Source: Siccirubricoccus soli (GTDB lineage Bacteria > Pseudomonadota > Alphaproteobacteria > Acetobacterales > Acetobacteraceae). Taken from it: a stretch of DNA of 64,000 nt. The position numbers and the translations under genes were made by a program. The notes under the pieces were generated by a model that saw nothing but the letters and a program-made list of their open reading frames with translations, was not told the DNA's origin and did not search any database. Positions 34,440 to 43,798 of the stretch are shown one piece after another (the first letter of the stretch is position 1; every line of letters starts with the position of its first letter). Location of the stretch: NCBI RefSeq assembly GCF_024178315.1, contig NZ_JAMZIK010000015.1, positions 22,846-86,845 of the forward strand, in the 5' to 3' direction.

Positions 34440-35536
34440 GCGAGATCCTCGAAGCGCGCCCCGTGGCGCAGGCGACGAAGCTGCGCATCATCGACAGCGA
34501 CATCCACCCCTCGCTGCGTTCGGAGGCAGACCTCAACCCCTTTCTCTCGGCCCGCTGGCGGCAGCATGTCGCGGAATACGGCAAGCTCGGCCGTGGCCCC
34601 TACGCGGCGCGCAACACCTATCCCCGCTTCCAGCCCTTCCTGTCGCGGCGGGACAGCTTCCCGCCCAATGGCGGCCCGCCCGGCTCCGACCTCGCCTTCA
34701 TGCGGGCGCAATTGCTCGACCTCTACGACATCGAATACGGCATCCTCGAGCCGTTGATGCCGAGCAACCTGGTCCGCAACCTGGAGCTCAGCGCTGCGCT
34801 GTGCAGCGCCATCAATGACTGGCAAGTGGCGGCCTTCACCTCGCAGGAGAAGCGGCTGCGCGCCTCCATCCAAATCCCCTTCGAGGATGCGAGGGCTGCC
34901 GTCGCCGAGATCGACAGGCGCGTCGCCAACCGTGACTTTGCGCAGGTCCAGCTCACCTCCCGCAGCACCGAGCCGCTGGGCCGCCCGCGCTACTGGCCGA
35001 TCTTCGAGGCGGCGGCGCATCACGGGCTGCCGATCGGCCTGCATGTCGGCGGCGAGGCGGGGTACGCCCCGACCGCTGCCGGCTGGCCTTCCTTCTACAT
35101 CGAGGACCATCACGGCCTTACCCATACCATGCAGTGCCAGGTGACCAGCATGGTGCTGGAGGGGGTGTTCGAGCGTTTTCCCACGCTCAAGATCATCCTG
35201 ATCGAGGGCGGCTTCGCCTGGCTGCCGGTGCTGGCCTGGCGGCTCGACCGGCACTGGGAGAAGATGCGCGGGGAGGTACCCCATCTGAAGCAGCCGCCCT
35301 CGGCCTATATCCGTCGCAATCTGTGGGTCTCCACCCAACCGATGGAGGAGCCGGAGGATCCCGAGGATTTGCGGCGGGTGCTGTCGCGGATCGGCTGGGA
35401 CCGCGTGCTGTTCGCCACCGATTATCCGCACTGGGATTTCGACGACCCGCGCTATGCCTTCCCCTGCCGCCTCAGCGAAACGGAACGACGAGCCATCTTC
35501 CGCGGCAATGCGGAAGCGGTCTATCGGTTCGACTGA
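34436..35536 (+). CDS. Amidohydrolase family protein (ACMSD-like), second of a pair
   Basis: A 366-residue paralogue of the preceding gene. The metal motif is DSDIHP (about 22-27). GLPIGLHVGGEAGYAPTAAG aligns with the first protein and FATDYPHWDFDDP carries the late Asp. The two share order and spacing of all motifs but differ at most positions, pointing to an old duplication. The two may form a hetero-oligomer or act in sequence; the ATGA overlap ensures equal expression. About 190 bases with no feature follow before the ankyrin gene. Confidence 0.85.
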   Translation: MSEILEARPVAQATKLRIIDSDIHPSLRSEADLNPFLSARWRQHVAEYGKLGRGPYAARNTYPRFQPFLSRRDSFPPNGGPPGSDLAFMRAQLLDLYDIEYGILEPLMPSNLVRNLELSAALCSAINDWQVAAFTSQEKRLRASIQIPFEDARAAVAEIDRRVANRDFAQVQLTSRSTEPLGRPRYWPIFEAAAHHGLPIGLHVGGEAGYAPTAAGWPSFYIEDHHGLTHTMQCQVTSMVLEGVFERFPTLKIILIEGGFAWLPVLAWRLDRHWEKMRGEVPHLKQPPSAYIRRNLWVSTQPMEEPEDPEDLRRVLSRIGWDRVLFATDYPHWDFDDPRYAFPCRLSETERRAIFRGNAEAVYRFD

Positions 35537-35729
35537 GGGCCGTCGGAGGGCGCTGGCGGATCCGGGAATCGCATCTCCGCATAACGACGCTGGGCCGCGA
35601 TGCCGAAGTGAGCGCGGCCCCATCGGTGCAACTTTGTCGCACTGAACGCCACCGCCGCGCGGCGGCAGTTCGCGAAGGCCGGGGCGATGATCCGGCGCCT
35701 CGGCCCGCGCATCAATTGACCCTGGCCGC

Positions 35730-36272
35730 TTATCCGTCACGCCGTGCGATGGACCGGCGTGTCAGCAATTCGGCCACGTCGGAAGCTCCCATCGCCTTGG
35801 CGGCCGCCATGGCGCTCAGGCCAGTGGCATCGCGCAATTCCGCGTCGGCGCCCCGGGCCAGGAGCAATTCGACGATGGCGACGCGGTTGAACATCGCGGC
35901 CAGAATCAGCGGTGTCCGCCCGCCATCGGCCCGGCCGTCCACGGCGGCGCCGCCCTCCAGCAGCAGCTGCACGACCTCCGCATCGCCCTTGAACGCCGCG
36001 CCGGCCAAGGGGGTCTGGCCTCGGTCATTCGCCAGCCCCGGGTCCGCGCCCCGGGCAAGCAGCACCCGCACGGCTTCCGCCTGACCATGATAGCTGGCCA
36101 GCATCAGGAGACTGTCGCCCTTCTCGTTGCGTAGGTTGGGCGGCAGGCCCATGGCCAGCAGCTCCTCCAGCTCCTGTGCCCGTCCGCCGCGGGCATAGCC
36201 GAAGACGCGCGCCGCGAAGGCAAGCGTCGCGGCGTCCAGCTCCTGCGGCCTGGCTGCGGTCTCGTCGGCCAT
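35730..36272 (-). CDS. Ankyrin-repeat protein linked to catalase (AnkB-like)
   Basis: A 180-residue protein with three clear ankyrin repeats of 33 residues (about 49-81, 82-114, 115-147) and a degenerate fourth. Each has the G.TPL..AA....AEVV.LLL..GA pattern. No signal peptide is visible. It starts 20 bases downstream of the catalase stop on the same strand. In Pseudomonas aeruginosa an ankyrin protein (AnkB) follows katB and is needed for full catalase activity (established knowledge). The same role is inferred here, although P. aeruginosa AnkB is exported and this one lacks a leader. Confidence 0.85.
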   Translation of the reverse strand: MADETAARPQELDAATLAFAARVFGYARGGRAQELEELLAMGLPPNLRNEKGDSLLMLASYHGQAEAVRVLLARGADPGLANDRGQTPLAGAAFKGDAEVVQLLLEGGAAVDGRADGGRTPLILAAMFNRVAIVELLLARGADAELRDATGLSAMAAAKAMGASDVAELLTRRSIARRDG

Positions 36273-36292
36273 CTGGCGTCCCGTCCTGCCTG

Positions 36293-37906
36293 CTACTCCG
36301 CGGCCCGAGGCTGGCCGGGCTGCGTGCCCGGCGGATCCTCCGCCCGGCCGCTCGTATAGGTCGGTCCCTGGCGCCGCTCGCCCGGCGCGGGCTTGCCTGG
36401 CAGAGGCGGCAGCGCCTTCGCGCGCTCCAGGTCCATGCCCGCCGCCTGCGCCACCCGCGTGCCGTAGTCAGGGTCGCAATGCCAGAAATGCCAGATCATG
36501 CGGAGGGCAATCTCCTCCGGGCAGGCCCGCATATCCTGGCCGAGGTTGGCAATCAGGTCGTCGCGTTCCCATTCCTCGAAGCTGCGGTAGCGCTCGCCCG
36601 CCTGGCGGTAGTCGTCCTGCGTGCGGGTGGTCTGGTAGCGGCCGAGATGGCCCTCGACCCATTGATGGTATTCCCGCGCGGTTCGCGGCGCTTCCTGCAG
36701 CCCGCCCTGGGAGCTGGGCTCGTAATTGACGTGCTTGTTTGCGCCAGCCTGGTCCACGTAATAGGCCATCGGCCCGCCCTGCTGGTTGGTGCGCACCTGG
36801 GCGCCCTTGGCCGAGTTCACCGGAAGCTGCAGGTAATTCGCCCCGACGCGGTAGCGCTGGGTATCCGAGTAGGACAGGGTCCGCCCCTGCAGCATCTTGT
36901 CGTCCGAGAAGTCGATGCCATCCACCAGCACGCCGGTGCCGAAGGCGGATTGCTCGGTCTCCGCATGGACGTTGTCCGGGTTCCGGTTCAGCACCATCCG
37001 GCCGATCTTCCGCAGGGGAAATTTATCCTCCGGCCAGCGCTTGGTGTCGTCCAGCGGGTCGAAGTCGAGCTCGGGATGCTCGCCATCCTCCATGAGCTGA
37101 ACGCAGAAATCCCATTCCGGGAAATTCCCGCTCTCGATCGCCTCATAGAGGTCCTTGGTCGCATGGCCGACCTCCTTCGCCTGGATCTCGGCCGCCTGGG
37201 CGGAGGTGAGGTTGCGCACGCCCTGCTTCGGCACCCAGGAGAATTTGGCGAGATGCGCGACGCCTTCCGCATTCACCAGCTTGTAGGTGTTGACCGAGGA
37301 TCCTTCCATCTCACGGTAGCTCGCGGGAATGCCCCAGGGACTCTTCACCCAGGTTACCATGTGCAGCGCTTCCGGATGGTGCTGCACGAAGTCGTAGAAG
37401 CGCCAAGCTTCCTGTCGGTTGGTCACCGGGTCCGGCTTGAAGGCGTGGATCATGTCCGGGAATTTGATGGCGTCGCGGATGAAGAAGATCCGGAGGTTAT
37501 TCCCGACGAGGTCCCAATTGCCGTCCTCCGTGTAGAATTTCACGGCGAAGCCGCGCGGGTCGCGCGCCGTCTCCGGGCTGTCCTTGCTGCCGATCACGGT
37601 GGAGAAGCGCACGAAGAGCTCGGTGCGGTGCCCGGCCTTGGTCAGCACCTTGGCGCGGGTGTATTTCGCTGCCGGCTCGTCGCCGATCTTTCCGCTCGCC
37701 TCGAAATAGCCGTAGGCGCCGGTGCCGCGGGCATGCACCACCCGCTCCGGTATCCGCTCCCGGTCAAAATGCGTGATCTTCTCGATGAACTGGTAATTCT
37801 CCAGCGTCGCAGGGCCGCGCTCGCCGACGCTGCGCAGGCTCTGGTTGTCGAGGACGGGATGGCCCTGCCTGGTCGTCAGGAAAGGACCGTTGGCTTGACC
37901 GCTCAT
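36293..37906 (-). CDS. katA: Heme catalase
   Basis: A 537-residue monofunctional catalase of the small-subunit type with an extended C-terminus. Catalytic His58 is in [12 protein letters not shown], the active-site Asn in [14 protein letters not shown] (about 136-137), and the heme ligand Tyr346 in [13 protein letters not shown], where the family usually has RLFSYPDTQRHR. The last 40 residues are Pro/Gly/Arg-rich and vary in the family. A GGGA site precedes the ATG at 37906. No signal peptide. It degrades H2O2 in the cytoplasm. The ankyrin gene follows, so both are probably on one transcript. No OxyR site was recognised. Confidence 0.95.
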   Translation of the reverse strand: MSGQANGPFLTTRQGHPVLDNQSLRSVGERGPATLENYQFIEKITHFDRERIPERVVHARGTGAYGYFEASGKIGDEPAAKYTRAKVLTKAGHRTELFVRFSTVIGSKDSPETARDPRGFAVKFYTEDGNWDLVGNNLRIFFIRDAIKFPDMIHAFKPDPVTNRQEAWRFYDFVQHHPEALHMVTWVKSPWGIPASYREMEGSSVNTYKLVNAEGVAHLAKFSWVPKQGVRNLTSAQAAEIQAKEVGHATKDLYEAIESGNFPEWDFCVQLMEDGEHPELDFDPLDDTKRWPEDKFPLRKIGRMVLNRNPDNVHAETEQSAFGTGVLVDGIDFSDDKMLQGRTLSYSDTQRYRVGANYLQLPVNSAKGAQVRTNQQGGPMAYYVDQAGANKHVNYEPSSQGGLQEAPRTAREYHQWVEGHLGRYQTTRTQDDYRQAGERYRSFEEWERDDLIANLGQDMRACPEEIALRMIWHFWHCDPDYGTRVAQAAGMDLERAKALPPLPGKPAPGERRQGPTYTSGRAEDPPGTQPGQPRAAE

Positions 37907-38578
37907 GTGCTGTCCCTTTTCGATGTCGCCAGGCCATCACTGCCCCATGGGGCGCTGCGCAGTCCGGCATCGCAGCCGCTCATCGGCCGGCGGGATCGCG
38001 CCGGGTAGGCATCGACGGCGTCCACAACTGGCCTATGGCGCGAACGCGGCGGTCATGGCCCCGTTTTTTGCGTTTTCGTGTGCGATCTCCGAGCGGCGTT
38101 GGCGGGCCGCTGCCGCTACCGCCCGTTCCGAATGACGCCGCTGAGCGGCCATGGCTTGGCCGCGACAACCGACACCCCAGGACTGTACACCTAGGGCACC
38201 AGTCCCGGCCTTTGCTCGCATGCTGGCGCAACGCCGCCATCGTACGCGATCTTGGGCGAGTCGACTGGAGCAGCGGCCGAAGTCCGACGACTCACTTGGC
38301 CTGCACAGATGGGCGCCTCAGCGTCGATCTCCAGCGCCATGCAGAGGCAGCCTGCATCGCGTCGCAGCCCCAGGGTTGAGTTCACGGGCGAACAAGCAAC
38401 CGAAAGACAGAGCACGGCATCAGCAGCGCCGCCTCGGCCGGCCGCCGCCGGACTGCCAAGCGTCATGGGTGAGTTGGTCGCGCATGGAGCGGCGCCGGGC
38501 TCCAATCGCCGCGAGTACTAGACCGCTCAGGTAATGCTAGGCTAGCGCCGGACAGCAATGGCGAGAGGAGAGCGTCCC
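37907..38578. other. Intergenic region without recognisable gene
   Basis: 672 bases between the catalase start and the binding-protein gene. Short frames are open on both strands (for example 38252-38521 on the plus strand), but their products have no domain, no SD and no codon pattern like neighbouring genes. Base composition is visibly less GC-rich than on the left. It must contain the catalase promoter and the promoter of the sensor operon, but I cannot place either with confidence. Confidence 0.5.
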
Positions 38579-39559
38579 ATGAGGCGGCGGGCATACCTCG
38601 CCCTGCTCGGCGCAGCGGCTCTGCGGCCAGCTTCGGGACGCGCCCAGGGGACGGCGCTGCCGGTCATCGGCTATCTCGGCAACGAGTCGGCCAAGCCCAT
38701 GATGACGCGTCTGCGCGCCTTCCGCGCTGGCCTCGCGGAAATGGGGTATGTCGAGGGCAGAAATGTCGTCATGGAATTTCGTTGGGCAGAGGGCCGATAC
38801 GAGCGGTTGCCTAGGTTCGCGGCGGAGCTCGTCCAACGCGGAGTCGACGTGATCGTAGCGCCCGGCGGCGCTCCCGTCGCGCTCGCGGCGAAATCGGCGA
38901 CCAGGACGATTCCCATCGTGTTCGAGATGGGGGGCGATCCCGTCGCCCTCGGCGTCGTCAGCAGCCTGAACCGGCCGGAGGGCAACCTCACGGGCGTGTC
39001 GAGCCTGAGCGTGGAGGCGAGTTCCAAGCGACTGGAACTCCTCCACGAGGCAATCCCGGCTGCTGCCGACATCGGCATCGCCGTCAACCCGACAAGCCCC
39101 ACCGCCGAATCGCAGCTCGGCACCCTGCGGGTCACCGCCGGCAGCCTCGGCTTGCAGTTGCATGTGCTGGAGGTCAGGGCCGAAGAACAATTCGAGGCCA
39201 TTTTCGCTGCCCTGCCCCAATTGAATATCGGTGGGCTGGTCTTCACCTCCGACCCATTCTTCGCCTTCCGCAGCGAGCTCCTGGCTGCGCTCGCGCTCCG
39301 CCATGGCGTTCCTGCGATTACGCAGACCCGGGACTTCGCAACAGCCGGCGGCCTCATGAGCTATGGCGGCGACTTCGTACAGTCACACCACCATACCGGC
39401 GTCTACACCGGACGCGTACTGAAGGGCCAGAAGCCTTCCGATCTGCCCGTGCAGCAGATCACCCGGCTGGAATTGCTGGTCAACCTGCAAACGGCCGCGA
39501 GGTTCGGTATCTCGCTCCCGCGATCGCTGCTCGGCAGGGCCGATGAGGTGATCGAATGA
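38579..39559 (+). CDS. Orphan ABC-type substrate-binding protein (PF04392 type) of a sensor operon
   Basis: A 326-residue periplasmic protein with the leader MRRRAYLALLGAAALRPASGRAQ. The body begins LPVIGYLGNESAKPMMTRLRAF, followed by GYVEGRNVVMEFRWAEGRYERLP and VIVAPGGAPVALAAKSATRTIP, the standard blocks of the ABC_sub_bind (TrpX/YtfQ-like) family. GAGAGGAGAG supports the ATG at 38579. There is no permease or ATPase. Its stop overlaps the ATG of a Cache sensor kinase (39556), so it is produced in step with the kinase. A role as a periplasmic ligand-presenting partner of the sensor is inferred. The alternative is a leftover transporter part. Confidence 0.9.
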   Translation: MRRRAYLALLGAAALRPASGRAQGTALPVIGYLGNESAKPMMTRLRAFRAGLAEMGYVEGRNVVMEFRWAEGRYERLPRFAAELVQRGVDVIVAPGGAPVALAAKSATRTIPIVFEMGGDPVALGVVSSLNRPEGNLTGVSSLSVEASSKRLELLHEAIPAAADIGIAVNPTSPTAESQLGTLRVTAGSLGLQLHVLEVRAEEQFEAIFAALPQLNIGGLVFTSDPFFAFRSELLAALALRHGVPAITQTRDFATAGGLMSYGGDFVQSHHHTGVYTGRVLKGQKPSDLPVQQITRLELLVNLQTAARFGISLPRSLLGRADEVIE

Positions 39560-41607
39560 CGGCCCCAGCAGCGCGCGCCGCAACGGCGTTGCCGCATCCG
39601 AGATCTTGGTCCGGACTGGCACAATGCACGCGGTTCGCGCTGTTTCGCTACCTTCCGAGCGGTATCGCACGACGCTTCGCCCGCGCACTGGTCGGCCTCG
39701 TCACCATTGCGTTGGTTGCGACCGGGGCCGCGGATACCTGGCTCGCCTATACGCGGGCGACAAACTCGGCCCTCGATGCCCAACTCGACAAGGCTCTCGT
39801 CGCGGCAGGCCGCGTTGCCCAGTTCATCGGCGAGATCGAGAGTCAAATGGGGTGGACCACCCGGGCGGAATGGGCGCTGAACCGCCCGGACGAGCGCCGC
39901 TACGATTTCGTTCGCTTGCTTCGCCAGGCTCCGGCCATCAACGAAGTACAGTTCATCGATGGCCAAGGGCGCGAGCAGCTCCGGTTGTCGCGCCTGAAGC
40001 CCGACGTGATCGGCAGCGGCGCCGACCTGTCGTCAATGCCCCAATTCGTCGAGGCCGTGAGGGACCGCATATGGTACGGGCCGATCTATTTCCGGCGTGG
40101 GTCCGAGCCCTACATGGTCCTTTCGATGGCGCATGCCGGACGCAAGCCCGGGGTTACCTCGGCGAACGTGAACCTCAAGCTCATCTGGGACGTCGTCGCC
40201 GCCATTCGGGCCGGCCGGAGCGGCTATGCCTACGTGACCGACGCCACAGGCCAATTGATAGCCCATCCGGATATGAGCCTCGTCCTTCGCGGAACCGATC
40301 TGTCCCGCCTGCCGCAGGTGGCGCAGGCGCTTCAGGCGGGGGCGAATTCATCGGGGATTTCCGGGCAGCTTGTCGCCGGCCCGGACGGCCGCACGGTGCT
40401 CTCCGCCTATTCTCATGTCCCCAAGCTCAACTGGTTCGTCTTCGTCGAACTGCCCCAGCGCGAGGTCGTCGCTTCGGTGGTCGGCACCCTGTACCAGACG
40501 CTGGTCCTGCTGGCGCTCAGCATCCTGCTCGCGCTCCTGCTCGGCGCCTGGCTCGCGCGACGAATGGTGGTGCCCATCAGGCAATTGCAAGCCGGCGCCC
40601 AGCGGCTCGGGGAAGGCGATCTGGGACTACGCATCGCCGTCACCTCGAAGGACGAGATCGGTGCCTTGGCACAGCGCTTCAACCAGATGGCGGCCCGTAT
40701 CCAGGAAGCGCAGGAAACGCTGGAGGCCAAGGTCGCGGATCGGACCTTCGATCTCGCCCGCTCGCTGGACGAGCTACGGGCCACCCAGGATCGGCTGGTC
40801 CAGACGGAGAAACTGGCCTCGCTCGGGCAGCTCACCGCGGGCATTGCCCATGAGATCAAGAACCCGCTGAACTTCGTCAATAACTTCGCCGACCTCACGA
40901 TGGAGCTGACGCAGGAGTTGACGGATGCCTTGGCGGCCGGCGAGACGGAGCTGGACCCGAGGCTGCGCGAGGATATCGCCGAGCTGAGCGCCATGATCCG
41001 GGGAAACCTGACCAAGGTCGTACAGCACGGCAGGCGGGCCGACAGCATCGTCAGAAACATGCTGGCGCATTCGCGCGAGAGCAGCGGCGAGTTGCGCGAT
41101 GTGGACCTGAACGCCATGGCCGACGAGGCCCTGAACCTGGCCTACCACGGCGCGCGTGCCGAAAGGCCGGGGTTCAACATCGTCCTAGAGCGCGATTTCG
41201 ACCCGGCGGTCGGCCGCGTCGAGCTCTACCCGCAGGAATTCACTCGCGTGCTGCTGAACCTGATCGGGAACGGCTTCTATGCGGTCCACAAGAAGCGGCT
41301 CCAGGACCCGTCCGAGGACTACCAGCCGACGCTTCGCCTTGCCACCCGCGCCCTGCCGAATCGGGTCGAGATCCGGGTCTACGACAACGGGACAGGGATA
41401 CCGGACGCGGTGCGGGCGCGGATGTTCGAGCCCTTCTTCACCACCAAGCCCGCTGGCGAAGGGACTGGGTTGGGCCTCTCCCTCTCCCACGACATCATCG
41501 TGAAGCAGCATGGCGGAGCGATCCAGGTGACGACGGAACCTGGCCGCTTCACCGAACTGGTCATTACCCTGCCCAGAACCGCTCCGCCAACCGGGAGTGC
41601 CGCATGA
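39556..41607 (+). CDS. Membrane sensor histidine kinase with Cache-type periplasmic domain
   Basis: A 683-residue kinase. Helix 1 is about 44-63; a double-Cache-like periplasmic domain covers about 67-305 (SGYAYVTDATGQLIAHPDM, WYGPIYF). Helix 2 is about 312-334, HAMP about 335-390, then a coiled coil (EAQETLEAKVADRTFDLARS). The phosphoacceptor is His432 in AGIAHEIKNPLNFVNNF. ATPase boxes follow: N box LLNLIGNGFYAVHKK with Asn572, DNGTGIP 610-616, MFEPFFTTK, and GEGTGLGLS 634-642. It overlaps the upstream binding protein and the downstream receiver by 4 bases each. It probably senses a ligand held by the binding protein and phosphorylates the two receivers that follow. Confidence 0.93.
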   Translation: MTAPAARAATALPHPRSWSGLAQCTRFALFRYLPSGIARRFARALVGLVTIALVATGAADTWLAYTRATNSALDAQLDKALVAAGRVAQFIGEIESQMGWTTRAEWALNRPDERRYDFVRLLRQAPAINEVQFIDGQGREQLRLSRLKPDVIGSGADLSSMPQFVEAVRDRIWYGPIYFRRGSEPYMVLSMAHAGRKPGVTSANVNLKLIWDVVAAIRAGRSGYAYVTDATGQLIAHPDMSLVLRGTDLSRLPQVAQALQAGANSSGISGQLVAGPDGRTVLSAYSHVPKLNWFVFVELPQREVVASVVGTLYQTLVLLALSILLALLLGAWLARRMVVPIRQLQAGAQRLGEGDLGLRIAVTSKDEIGALAQRFNQMAARIQEAQETLEAKVADRTFDLARSLDELRATQDRLVQTEKLASLGQLTAGIAHEIKNPLNFVNNFADLTMELTQELTDALAAGETELDPRLREDIAELSAMIRGNLTKVVQHGRRADSIVRNMLAHSRESSGELRDVDLNAMADEALNLAYHGARAERPGFNIVLERDFDPAVGRVELYPQEFTRVLLNLIGNGFYAVHKKRLQDPSEDYQPTLRLATRALPNRVEIRVYDNGTGIPDAVRARMFEPFFTTKPAGEGTGLGLSLSHDIIVKQHGGAIQVTTEPGRFTELVITLPRTAPPTGSAA

Positions 41608-42002
41608 GCCCGCAGATCCTGGTCGTCGACGACGAGACCGACATGGAGGCGCTCTTCCGCCAGCAATTCCGGCGCGAGCTCAGGGCAGGCCGCTTCGAGC
41701 TGGCATTCGCCAGCTCCGGATCGCGGGCCCTCGAGATCCTCTCAGCACCGGCCGGCAACGACATCATCCTGCTGCTCTCCGACATCAACATGCCGGGCAT
41801 GAGCGGGCTGGAACTGCTCTCGAGCACCAAGGCTGCCCGCCCCGACCTGCCGGTGATCATCATCACCGCCTACGGCGACGCGGAGACGCAACGGCGCTCG
41901 CTGGCAAGCGGCGCCGATGGGCTTCTGCCGAAGCCGATCGACTTCTGCGCGCTCCGCGCCGATGTGGCACGGCGGCTCGAGCGCCGCGAGGAATGCCCAT
42001 GA
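41604..42002 (+). CDS. Single-domain response regulator
   Basis: A 132-residue receiver domain with no output domain. The acidic pocket is VVDDETD, phospho-Asp60 is in LSDINMPGMSG, the switch Thr88 is in IIITAYGD, and Lys110 is in LPKPIDF. Overlaps on both sides (ATGA) tie it to the kinase and to the receiver-cyclase. Stand-alone receivers commonly act as phosphate shuttles or sinks, or bind a target directly; here it may set the signal level reaching the cyclase (inference). Confidence 0.92.
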   Translation: MSPQILVVDDETDMEALFRQQFRRELRAGRFELAFASSGSRALEILSAPAGNDIILLLSDINMPGMSGLELLSSTKAARPDLPVIIITAYGDAETQRRSLASGADGLLPKPIDFCALRADVARRLERREECP

Positions 42003-43249
42003 AGATGGCCGTTCTCGTGGTCGATGACGAACCCGACCTGCAGGCGCTCATCCTGCAGAGATTTCGGCGCCAAGTCCGCGATGGCAGCCTCATCTTCCAC
42101 TTCGCGCATGATGGCGTCGAGGCGCTCCAGGCCGTGGCCGGCCATCCCGATATCGGCGTGGTGCTCGCCGACATCAACATGCCGCGGATGGACGGCCTGA
42201 CCTTGCTGCAACGCCTGCAGGACGACGAGAACCCGGTTGCCACCGTGATCGTCTCGGCCTATGGCGACATGACGAACATCCGTGCCTCCATGAACAGCGG
42301 CGCCTTCGACTTCCTGACGAAGCCGATCGACTTTGCCGATCTCGAGGCGACCGTCGCGAAGACGCTGCGCCACGTCGCCGCTGCCCGCGAGGCCCGGATC
42401 CGGCGCGCGGCGGCGGAGCGGGCACATGCGGCGCTCGCCCGGTACTTCTCGCCCAACCTTGCCGCAGAACTGGCTGCCGAGGGGCGCATGCAGGACCTGG
42501 CCGGCCAGCGTCGCGACGTGACCTCCCTCTTCACGGACATTGCAGGCTTCACCGCCCTGGTCGAGACCGTGGATCCCCCGGTCCTGCTCGAACTGCTGAA
42601 CGGATACTTCACGGGTACGACGGATATCGTCTTCGAACACGGCGGGACGGTGATGCGGGGAACCGGCGACGGGCTGCACCTGCTCTTCGGCGCACCGGGC
42701 GACCAACCGGACCACGCCGAGCGCGCCGTCGCCTGTGCGCTCGCCCTTGACGCCTTCTGCGAGGCATTCCGGGCCAAGCAACGGTTGGAAGGCATCGCGC
42801 TCGGCGTCACCCGCATCGGCTTGCATTCAGGCCCGGCGCTGGTGGGCGATTTCGGCGGAGGGCGCTATTTCGACTACGCGGCCCATGGCGACACCATCAA
42901 TACCGCGGCGCGGCTCGAGGCGGCGAACAAGGTGTTGGGGACACATATCTGCGCCAGTGCTGCCGTGGCTGCGCGTGCCCCCAGATTCGCCGGCAGACCG
43001 GTTGGCGACATGATGCTACGTGGCCGCAGCGAGCCTCTGCGCGCCTATGAGCTGCTACCCTGCGAGCGGCTGGAGATGCCCGATACGCAGGCCTACCTCA
43101 TCGCATTCGAGATGCTCGCCGCAGGCGAGGCCGGTGCCCTGCCGGCCTTCGCCGCTTTGGTCGGCGCCAATCCCGCGGATCCGCTGGCGAATTTCCATCT
43201 GCGGCGCCTGCTCAACGGAGAGACGGGCGCAAGGCTGGACGTACCCTGA
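41999..43249 (+). CDS. Response regulator with class III adenylate/guanylate cyclase domain
   Basis: A 416-residue protein. The receiver is at about 1-125 with phospho-Asp58 in LADINMPRMDG and Lys108 in FLTKPID. A helical linker (about 126-165) leads into a class III nucleotidyl cyclase. Metal-binding Asp180 is in SLFTDIAGFT and Asp224 in GTGDGLHLLFGAP; GDTINTAARLEAAN holds the transition-state Asn301 and Arg305. The base-selecting Lys usually found four residues before the second Asp appears as Arg220. About 60 residues follow the domain. It would turn kinase activity into cAMP or another cyclic nucleotide. No cyclic-nucleotide receptor is encoded nearby. Confidence 0.9.
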   Translation: MKMAVLVVDDEPDLQALILQRFRRQVRDGSLIFHFAHDGVEALQAVAGHPDIGVVLADINMPRMDGLTLLQRLQDDENPVATVIVSAYGDMTNIRASMNSGAFDFLTKPIDFADLEATVAKTLRHVAAAREARIRRAAAERAHAALARYFSPNLAAELAAEGRMQDLAGQRRDVTSLFTDIAGFTALVETVDPPVLLELLNGYFTGTTDIVFEHGGTVMRGTGDGLHLLFGAPGDQPDHAERAVACALALDAFCEAFRAKQRLEGIALGVTRIGLHSGPALVGDFGGGRYFDYAAHGDTINTAARLEAANKVLGTHICASAAVAARAPRFAGRPVGDMMLRGRSEPLRAYELLPCERLEMPDTQAYLIAFEMLAAGEAGALPAFAALVGANPADPLANFHLRRLLNGETGARLDVP

Positions 43250-43369
43250 AAGGCTTCGTAGCAGAGGCGTCACTCGCCAAGAGCGGCGCAAATGTCACCT
43301 ATTGGCGCCCCCACCAAGCCGGGTAGGTCAAAATGATTGAAGTGGAGCCGCCGCCGGGGCGCGGAACGC

Positions 43370-43798
43370 TCACGCTCCGGCCAGGCGCAGCACCGGCAGG
43401 GTCAGCCCTGCCTCATTGGCCTCGAAGCCGATCCGCAATTTGCGGCCGGGGCGCAGCGCCTCCGCCGTGGCATCCCGCAACTGTGCCAGCAGGCGTACCC
43501 CTTCCGGCAGGTCTGCCGTGACCAGCACATAGGGCAGCTCCGCCCGGAACGCGGCATGGAACGGGTGATGGGCGACGGTCCAGCTATGCACCGTCGCCTC
43601 GCCCGAAGCCTCGACCCAGTCCGCGGCCATGGAATGGCAGGAAGGGCACATGGGCTGTGGATAGTGGCGAATGCGGCCGCACTCGGCGCAGCGCTGCAGC
43701 ATCAGCCGGCCTTCGGCCAGCCCATCCCAATAGGGCCGGGTCTCCGGGCTCGGGTCGGGCATGGGCTTGCCGGGCATCGTCTGGCTCATCGCATTCAA
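43370..43798 (-). CDS. DUF35 OB-fold protein with zinc ribbon
   Basis: A 142-residue protein. The N-terminal zinc ribbon CAECGRIRHYPQPMCPSCHS (about 35-54) has two CxxC pairs, followed by an OB-fold domain. These proteins partner with thiolase-like or HMG-CoA synthase-like enzymes and may move acyl-CoA intermediates. The start overlaps the stop of the thiolase-like gene (ATGA), which supports a two-subunit complex. No export signal. Confidence 0.9.
   Translation of the reverse strand: MNAMSQTMPGKPMPDPSPETRPYWDGLAEGRLMLQRCAECGRIRHYPQPMCPSCHSMAADWVEASGEATVHSWTVAHHPFHAAFRAELPYVLVTADLPEGVRLLAQLRDATAEALRPGRKLRIGFEANEAGLTLPVLRLAGA

Noticed and set aside
38252..38521. 89-codon frame in the gap before the sensor operon
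   Set aside because: No SD, no domain, low-complexity Ala/Arg/Ser product, and other frames are equally open.
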